A stretch of 64,000 nucleotides of DNA from Tritrichomonas musculus (lineage: Eukaryota > Parabasalia > Tritrichomonadida > Tritrichomonadidae), in NCBI GenBank assembly GCA_039105265.1, contig JAPFFF010000055.1:558001-622000 (forward strand). The letters run 5' to 3'. The notes under the pieces were generated by a model. It saw nothing but the letters and a program-made list of their open reading frames with translations. It did no database searches and was not told the DNA's origin. The stretch's first letter is position 1. Every line of letters begins with the position of its first letter. A program made the position numbers and the translations under genes. Shown in pieces: positions 57,788-64,000 of this stretch.

Positions 57788-58039
57788 ATGTCTCAATCAG
57801 ACCGTATGTATATCCTCGTTAGAATTCTATCGAACATCCATGAATATAGTGTAGAGAGTGATGAAACTAGAAGAAAAAAATTGATGAAGACTATAAAAGA
57901 ATTATCAGCTCAGTATTTCAAACCTGAACATCTTCAAATAATGAGGATAGATAATGATGTTGATTTTTTAGGTCGAATTGAACACTTTGCTTTGGAGTTC
58001 TTAGAACTATATATAGTTAATCTGCCCTCGCATTTATAA
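57788..58039 (+). CDS. Small helical protein of Polinton 2 (83 aa)
   Basis: The ATG at 57788 (MSQSDRMYILVRILSNIHEY) is preferred because the longer frame overlaps the protease gene. The product is predicted to be all helical (DETRRKKLMKTIKELSAQYF, HFALEFLELYIVN). No family is recognised. Its last 23 bp overlap the end of the convergent HNH gene. Confidence 0.45.
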   Translation: MSQSDRMYILVRILSNIHEYSVESDETRRKKLMKTIKELSAQYFKPEHLQIMRIDNDVDFLGRIEHFALEFLELYIVNLPSHL

Positions 58040-58352
58040 TTTTGGGCATATCCCTGTTATAGTTACTATCAGTTGGGGTTATCCATCTTAAGTTGCTTAG
58101 ATGGTAGTCAGCCCTATTCCTATTGATATGGTCTACCTCTATTTTATGTTGTGGGTCATCATTAGGTATGAACTGTCTTGCTATAAGTACATGTTTCAAG
58201 TAGTAGTCGCCATTTAGACATACACGTATATACCCCTTAATATGTTTTGCATCTTTGCATATAAAATGATTACTCTTACGTCTTATAGTAAAGGGGTACC
58301 TATTCAATATCTCATAGTCGTTAGTAAAGCCTTTGAGTGGTACAAATGACAT
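58017..58352 (-). CDS. HNH endonuclease-like protein (111 aa)
   Basis: The product has an HNH core near residues 72-100: KIEVDHINRNRADYHLSNLRWIT, with the DH pair and the N-x-x-x-N-L-R-W pattern of HNH homing endonucleases. Before it is a small domain (GYIRVCLNGDYYLKHVLIARQFIPN) like the AP2/NUMOD-type strand region often found in such enzymes. It probably nicks or cuts DNA and may be a passenger that spreads by itself; many trichomonad genomes carry free-standing HNH ORFs. It overlaps the end of the convergent 83-aa gene by 23 bp. Confidence 0.7.
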   Translation of the reverse strand: MSFVPLKGFTNDYEILNRYPFTIRRKSNHFICKDAKHIKGYIRVCLNGDYYLKHVLIARQFIPNDDPQHKIEVDHINRNRADYHLSNLRWITPTDSNYNRDMPKIINARAD

Positions 58353-58403
58353 TTTCTCACTTTTTGAATGATTTAAATATTTTCATTTCATTTTTATTTT
58401 TGT

Positions 58404-58649
58404 ATGAGCAAGTGGGGGACAATCATTGTTGAAGGAATTGATAATAATGGACCTCTTTATTATCCTCTCGATGACAAAGAAAAAAACGTTATCAAGTTTC
58501 CAAAGAAAAAAAAGCGAGTAAACTTGTATAAAAACTATTATGAACATCAAGAGAAAGAAGAAGAAGAGAAACAAGAACTTCTAGATGTAGGTGTTCAAAC
58601 TGAAAAAACTGAACTACCTCATATAGACGAACTACTTAGTAAAATTTAA
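58404..58649 (+). CDS. Unknown 81-aa protein of Polinton 2
   Basis: The ATG follows a T-rich tract (tttatttttgtATG). The N-terminal half is beta-rich (MSKWGTIIVEGIDNNGPLYYPL), the middle is lysine-rich (KFPKKKKRVNLYKN), and the C-terminus is acidic with LDVGVQTEKTELPHIDELL. The VGVQTE phrase recurs in other proteins of this element, suggesting a shared short binding motif. No known family. Confidence 0.45.
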   Translation: MSKWGTIIVEGIDNNGPLYYPLDDKEKNVIKFPKKKKRVNLYKNYYEHQEKEEEEKQELLDVGVQTEKTELPHIDELLSKI

Positions 58650-58690
58650 CTTCTTTTATTTTATTGTTATTTTTTTTATTTTTGTCATAA

Positions 58691-58939
58691 ATGAATAGCG
58701 CTCTTAACGGACTGAATAATGACGCAGAAGCTCTATATGCAAGATTTAAAGTTATTAAAGACAAGATATTTGGAAAATGTATGAATGAAGATGATGATAA
58801 AATAGCTAGTCAATTCGATATAATGATAAATATAATCAAGTCATACAAAGAACTCTTTGAAGACATTGAAAAAGCTAAGTTATTATTGAAGTCAATTGGT
58901 GCACGTATCTCTATAGCTGAACATCAAAATAGACTATGA
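58691..58939 (+). CDS. Unknown 82-aa helical protein of Polinton 2
   Basis: The ATG lies in the context tttgtcataaATG after a long T-rich tract, the clearest example of the element's start motif. The product is helical (LNNDAEALYARFKVIKDKIFG, YKELFEDIEKAKLLLKSIGARI). The stop codon is at the start of the right terminal repeat. No family is recognised. Confidence 0.45.
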   Translation: MNSALNGLNNDAEALYARFKVIKDKIFGKCMNEDDDKIASQFDIMINIIKSYKELFEDIEKAKLLLKSIGARISIAEHQNRL

Positions 58940-59507
58940 GGGACCCGAGGTAGTTGTTTAGGTCCCTAGTAGTACTTCAAGAAAAAAAACAAGTAGTGGG
59001 GACCCGAGGTAGTTGTTTAGGTCCCTAGTAGTAGTGGGGACCCGAGGTAGTTGTTTAGGTCCCTAGTAGTAGTGGGGACCCGAGGTAGTTGTTTAGGTCC
59101 CTAGTAGTACTTCAAGAAAAAAAACAAGTAGTGGGGACCCGAGGTAGTTGTTTAGGTCCCTAGTAGTTGTTTAGGTCCCTAGTAGTACTTCAAGAAAAAA
59201 CAAGTAGTGGGGACCCGAGGTAGTTGTTTAGGTCCCTAGTAGTACTTCAAGAAAAAAAAAAAACAAGTAGTGGGGACCCGAGGTAGTTGTTTAGGTCCCT
59301 AGTAGTAGTGGGGACCCGAGGTAGTTGTTTAGGTCCCTAGTAGTACTTCAAGAAAAAAACAAGTTGAAGAAAAATTTTTTTTATTTTTTTTTATTTTTTT
59401 ATTTTTATTTTTATCATTTTTATTTTTTATTTTTATCACGAGTTCGTGTTGACGTGTGGGCTTAAGCGTAGCGTGGCCCCAACGGAAACCGACTCGTATA
59501 TACTACT
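58937..59507 (-). repeat. Right inverted repeat of Polinton 2 with minisatellite
   Basis: Complement of the left repeat: an array of gtggggacccgaggtagttgt and ttaggtccctagtagta units with linkers, then an A/T-rich run and the conserved 100-bp tip. The number and order of units differ slightly between the two ends. Confidence 0.85.
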
Positions 59508-59838
59508 GCATCCACCATGAGGCTGGTTGGGGTTGCAAATGCCGGCAAATGCCCGTATTACCCCATAATCCACAAGTAATAGCTTACCCAAGGTGTTTAG
59601 TGCGCTTGGGCTCTATCACAAATATGGACCGGAAATAATACGAAAAATCGGTATGGCAGTGGATCGAACCTATGCCTGCCGCCGAAGCTGGGAGACATCC
59701 TTCTTGATCCAACAACTATACCAGTTAGCGCTAACACATATATGATTCCGATTTGCTATTTAATCGAATAAAATTCAAAAATAGTATGTCATCAACTGCG
59801 TTGCGATGATTATTTTTGTATTTTTACCAATGGGGTAA
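59508..59838. other. Structured spacer of Polinton 3, right of the Polinton 2 insertion
   Basis: It starts with the right gcatc duplication. It is GC-rich and non-coding, with a 6-bp hairpin (cccaag/cttggg about 59586-59612) and a tRNA-like region on the - strand at about 59650-59735: a perfect A box (TGGTATAGTTG) and B box (GTTCGATCC), but no good acceptor or T stem, so it is not called as a tRNA. The 3' end holds a T-rich tract and ggggtaaATG, the start of the PolB gene. Confidence 0.45.
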
Positions 59839-62800
59839 ATGAGTAATATTACTAGTTGGAATTTCGATAAAAAGGTTCTACCCACAGATGTCGTCAAAAG
59901 CTATATCGATATCATCAATGAGGAGTTCGGTGGGGGTATCTCAACCAGAAACCCATATGTTGGACAGCTGAGCAGTCTCATAAAGTTCCTGAATGAGAAC
60001 TCATTTGTAGCTCACACTGGTTTTGATCCCGATAATAAGCTCGAGGAATCAGATCTTGATACATTCCTCAGACGACTGAGGCTTACACGTGCTGAGCAGG
60101 AGCGTCTTGAGAAATTGGGGTTAGAACATGCTGAACGTTTACTGAATAGCAAGATTAAGAAGACGCATTTTGATAAAAGGGATTTAACCGCGAGTGATGT
60201 CCAAGATTATATCAAGATCGCCAACACAGAGTTCGATGGCAAAATCCCAACCGACATACCACAGGCCGCACAGCAGAGCAGTCTCATAAAGTTCCTAAAT
60301 GATAATTTATTTGTATATCGCACGGATTACGACACCACTTATAAACTCAAGGAATCAGATTTTGATACATTCTTCGAGCGATTGCATGATGAACAAGAGG
60401 ATAAGCTACTGAGGGATGCAACTGAACATAATCTGCATGCACTTGAGGAGGTCAGACTTGAACGTGAACGTGCTAAGCAATTGGAATGGGAGCGTGCTGA
60501 GCAGGAGCGTCTCCAGAAGCGGGAACAGAAACTGGCTGAGAAGTCGAAACGCGATCGATTGAAGAAGAAACAGGAACAGGAGCGTGAAAAGCATCTCAAG
60601 ATCTCGAATAAGCATTTTGGTGAAATCCCCCCAGAAACCGTCAAAAAATATATCGATATCATCAACACTGAGTTCGGTGGTAACATCCCTACTAACACTA
60701 CGTATATTCTTCAACTGGGCCCACTCAAGAAGTTCCTAAATGATTATTTATTTGTACATCGCACCGGTTTTGATCGCACTGGTAAGCTCAAGGAATCAGA
60801 TTTTGATACATTCTTCGAGCAGCTGAGGGCTGAACGCCGTGCAGCATCAGATAATGATTACTTCAATAATTTCAATAGAGATGATTACAAGATTGAGGAC
60901 CGCATTGATGAACGCCAGCAATTGAATACCTGGATTAAGTTCATTCAGCAATTAGATGATGAACACAAAGCATATTCATATTTCAACAAGTATTATCCCG
61001 AGTATCTCGATAGAGCTGAAATACAAGATATACTCCGAGACAGGACTAAGGTTACAAAACTGAATCATATTATCGGTAGTAACGCTAATATTGATGATAA
61101 CAAAGCATATTCCTATTTCAACAAATATTTCCCCGAGTATATCGACAGAACTGAAATACATAATATACCCCGAGACAGGACTAAGGTTACAAAACTGATC
61201 CATATTATCAATAGTAACGCTATTAATGATGATTCCCCCAAGGCCCCCGAAAATATTGATGATCTCCCCAAGGACCCTGAAAATAATGAAATACTCGATT
61301 ACCTCAGTGAGTTCGGCCATCAGTTCAAATCGAAACACACCGATTTCCTCATGGTGAATGAACCCGATAGCTATGATAGGGCTGTTGAGGCTTGGCGATC
61401 ATATACCAAATATGCTGATAGTGATTCCAATGAGCGTGAGGATATCGATACCTATGAGCCAATATACATATACTACTTCAACTCGATATCCTCATTGAAC
61501 ACCATATATGACGGCTTGCAACAGGTCTATAAGCGTGAGGTAAAACCATTCAAAATCTATTTCCAACTCTCAGGTGTATTTCAGTCCCCCTGTGATGAGA
61601 GTGAGAATATGTTTGGGTATTCATGTGAATATGCAGCTAGGGAAATCAATTGGAACAACTATAAATCAGCTATCCCAATTGTGGTTCGTGATGAGCAATC
61701 GCTTGATATCGTGAAGTACTATATTGAATCAGTGCTGCACTCATATGAAACCTCAACATCTGGAACCAAGTTGATTATGGTAGGATCAGTCTCATTCACG
61801 GTATCTCGAATGGTCAAGGTTAGTGGTCCAATCAAGGATTTACCTCCTTAGATCAAAAATAGCAAATTCATCATCACGGACAACGCCGATGACAATCTAT
61901 GTTGGTACCGATTTCTGGCTGCATGTCTAGATGACCATCTGGTTGACCCTGAATCTGGTTGCAATACTAAGAATCGCACACAGGCAGCTAGGAAGCTCCT
62001 ATGCGAGGATCACCATATAGTGTATTCTACTAAGCCATCTCAAGATGCAATCAACCTCCTGAACAACTATCCGGGTACATCAATTGAATCCATGAAGGCA
62101 TCTGCCGAGAAGCATCACTTGAATGTGGACATCTATGAGTACTTGGAGGATCTCAAAGTCTATAACCTTCAGGACCAATGGAAATACAATAAGGACAACT
62201 CATTTAGGAAATCCGCATTGCTGTACACCCAAAATCGAATCATCCACATAATGTACATCAGGGATGCTGAGAAGCTGACCAACATCCATATCTGTCCAAA
62301 GTGTGGCTCATATGCCCATTACGGTCATTACAATATGAAGTGTTTCGAGAACCATGTTAAGAACTGTGACGGGGTATTTCGAAAGCGATTCATACCCAAT
62401 CGTGAACCACTACCATACTGTCCACATATACTCAGCAATCCGGTGTACGAATATTGCTTAGCCTATGGTCTCGAATGGAAACCCAACATATATTACATCA
62501 CCTACGATTTCGAAACTGTTGAACAGCCTGTGAATACATCTATTGGTTCATCCACAACCATCAACTCACGACTGATTCCCCTTAGCGTATCATCATGTGT
62601 CAAATCACAATCTGGTTGTACCACAAGGCACTTCTCATTAAGAGATTCATCTGAGTTCATCATCAAATGGATTGAGTGGTTGTTTGAGCAATCCAAGCAG
62701 GTGTATCACGATAAGGTTCAATATATGAAATCCTTCATCAATCAACCAGTTGACAAGCTCAAAACCATTGATCGCAACCTGAATGTGATAACCGTATTTG

Positions 62801-64000
62801 GATTCAACTCGAGTAGATTCGATAGCAACCTATTCAAGGAGTATCTCAATTACAGTTCAGCCAAGCAAAATATGTTCTGGAGTGTTGAACCCAATAGCAT
62901 CATTGGTACCACATCCTCATTGAAGAAGTTCATATTGAAGTCACCCAAATACGATACCAAGTTGCGATTCATCGACGCACAATCATTTGTCGCTGGTGGT
63001 ACATTACGACAATTCGGGGTAGACTTTGGGGGAGTTGAGAATAGCTCGAAGGGTGTGTTCCCATATGAAGCCATCAACACTGAGAACTACAATGAGGTCC
63101 TCTCAAAAGCAGAGCCATTTGAGTATGAGGCGTTCTATAGCTATCTCAACCAGAAGAACCCATTGACACCAGATGATTACAAACTATATCTCGAGGATGC
63201 CAAAAACTATAAAACCCGATGGGACTACCTACTTGCATACAATGATAATGATGTCGAGATGATGATCAAACCCATTGACAACCTGATTGCACTCAATGCT
63301 CAGTACAACATGGACCTCATCTCAAACCTATCGCTAAGCAAGAATGCATCCTGTATCAAGTACGCACTCGCATATAAGGAATTTGATCCAAATGCCGAAT
63401 ACTCCATACAGAATCCCATTAACAAATTCAAACCAAACCTCGATTGGTGGCGATTCAAATGTGAGAACTACTATAACCAGGATGTCAAATATAATCAATC
63501 TCATAAGGACAAACCCAGGAACCTCGATAAATGTGTTTGTGAGGAGCAATTCGATAAGTTCATGGAGATGTACAACAATCCAGATACTGGCAAGTGCCAT
63601 CTCTGTGGTGAGCACTTCACATGGACCAACAGACCAACTCTCGATAGAATCAATAATGATATCGGTCATGAACTCAGTAACTGTAAACTCGCTTGTGCGG
63701 AATGCAACAGACTTCGCAGCCGTGATGACCCCAATATAACCAAACTCCGAATTCAGCTGAAGAAATACTGCAAGATGATGCATCTCCCAACACTCATCAA
63801 CGATGAACAGGAGTATTACAGCTTACGGAACAACATCACAGGTGGTCTATCCAATGTCATGCATCGAGTCAACATCAAGGGTCATACCAAAATAAACCGT
63901 TTTAGATACAACGCCGTTGATCACAAGGTAATCTCATATGATACTCCACACACGATGACTCATATTGTTGGAGTTGATTTCAACAGCTTATACCCATCAG
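59839..64000 (+). pseudogene. Protein-primed DNA polymerase B of Polinton 3, broken and cut by the window end
   Basis: The gene starts at 59839 and is open to the right edge apart from about one break. The N-terminal 350 residues hold three copies of a 70-residue module (VKSYIDIINEEFGGG, SLIKFLNENSFV, LEESDLDTFLRRL and variants) joined by coiled-coil linkers. Next are two copies of a 45-residue repeat (YSYFNKYYPEYLDRAEI), then the OTU-like domain (DDNLCWYRFLAAC), a zinc-type segment (CPKCGSY), exonuclease motif I (YDFETVEQ, about 62505), an HNH-like insert (CHLCGEHFTW, LDRINNDIGHELSNC, about 63595-63725) and polymerase motif A (VDFNSLYPS) at the very edge. Motifs B and C lie outside. It is close to the Polinton 1 polymerase. 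Confidence 0.8.

Larger units (their letters stand above)
36005..59507. mobile_element. Polinton/Maverick element 2 (23.5 kb), looks whole
   Basis: The element starts AGTAGTATATACGAGTCGG and ends in its complement. It has a 5-bp target duplication (gcatc at 36000-36004 and 59508-59512) and inverted repeats of about 570 bp. All core Polinton genes are present and open: integrase, PolB, packaging ATPase, Ulp1-type protease, major capsid protein and minor capsid candidates, plus a giant fibre-like protein and about ten small genes. Gaps between genes are often below 30 bp. It is inserted in Polinton 3 and is therefore younger. The intact frames suggest recent insertion. Confidence 0.92.
33459..64000. 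mobile_element. Polinton/Maverick element 3, interrupted by Polinton 2, right end outside the window
   Basis: The left end is placed at AGTAGTATGATAAAAAGG (33459), which matches the AGTAGTA tips of Polintons 1 and 2. The right end is not in the window, so no inverted repeat or target duplication can be shown. The sequence is visibly GC-richer than the host and Polinton 1. Visible genes: a small - strand remnant, a 100-aa protein, a KilA-N protein, a 175-aa protein and a PolB running off the edge. Polinton 2 is inserted at 36005-59507. At least two genes look broken, so this is an older copy. Its PolB groups with that of Polinton 1. Confidence 0.7.

Noticed and set aside
59456-59638. 60-aa ORF across the right end of Polinton 2
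   Set aside because: It crosses from the element tip into the flanking Polinton 3 DNA and has no homologue or start context.
59650-59735. Second tRNA gene
   Set aside because: A and B boxes match, but acceptor and T stems do not pair, so I mention it only as a relic.

Overview
The window looks like an AT-rich parabasalid genome (Trichomonas vaginalis, Tritrichomonas or a relative). I infer this from three things: very AT-rich intergenic DNA, a surface gene with GGAI-type beta-helix repeats, and two complete or near-complete Polinton/Maverick elements plus part of a third. No rRNA or species marker is present, so the species is not fixed. The standard stop codons are used.

Layout. 1-4173 is host DNA with a 1.7-kb non-autonomous Tc1/mariner-like transposon (845-2570, TA on both sides) and a decayed host gene (3569-3897). 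4179-27515 is Polinton 1: 957-bp terminal inverted repeats, a 5-bp target duplication (atatt), a 121-aa ORF duplicated in both repeats, and genes for packaging ATPase, major capsid protein, a putative penton, a giant fibre-like protein, integrase and protein-primed PolB. About five of its genes look broken. A 1.05-kb Mutator-like non-autonomous element (25139-26190, perfect 9-bp target duplication) sits in its right side. 27516-33458 is host DNA with one large intact gene for a predicted beta-helix surface protein (30223-32496).

At about 33459 a third, GC-richer Polinton (Polinton 3) begins. It carries a KilA-N protein and a PolB related to that of Polinton 1, and it runs past the end of the window. 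Polinton 2 (36005-59507, 5-bp target duplication gcatc, about 570-bp inverted repeats with an internal minisatellite) is inserted into it. Polinton 2 looks whole, with about 20 tightly packed genes: fibre-like giant, minor capsid candidates, PolB, coiled-coil protein, AT-hook/basic protein, major capsid, ATPase, integrase, Ulp1-type protease and an HNH ORF. It is from a different PolB subfamily than Polintons 1 and 3.

Together these genes form a virus-like module: integrase for insertion, PolB for protein-primed copying from the inverted repeats, and capsid, ATPase and protease genes for a virion. Three signals stand out. Polinton 1 contains a dispersed family of GC-rich double mini-hairpins in coding and non-coding DNA. 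An HNH nuclease-like domain is embedded in the PolB of Polintons 1 and 3. Many element genes start at a T-rich tract followed by TAAATG, like late promoters of large DNA viruses. Assignments rest on motifs read by eye. No database search or structure prediction was run.
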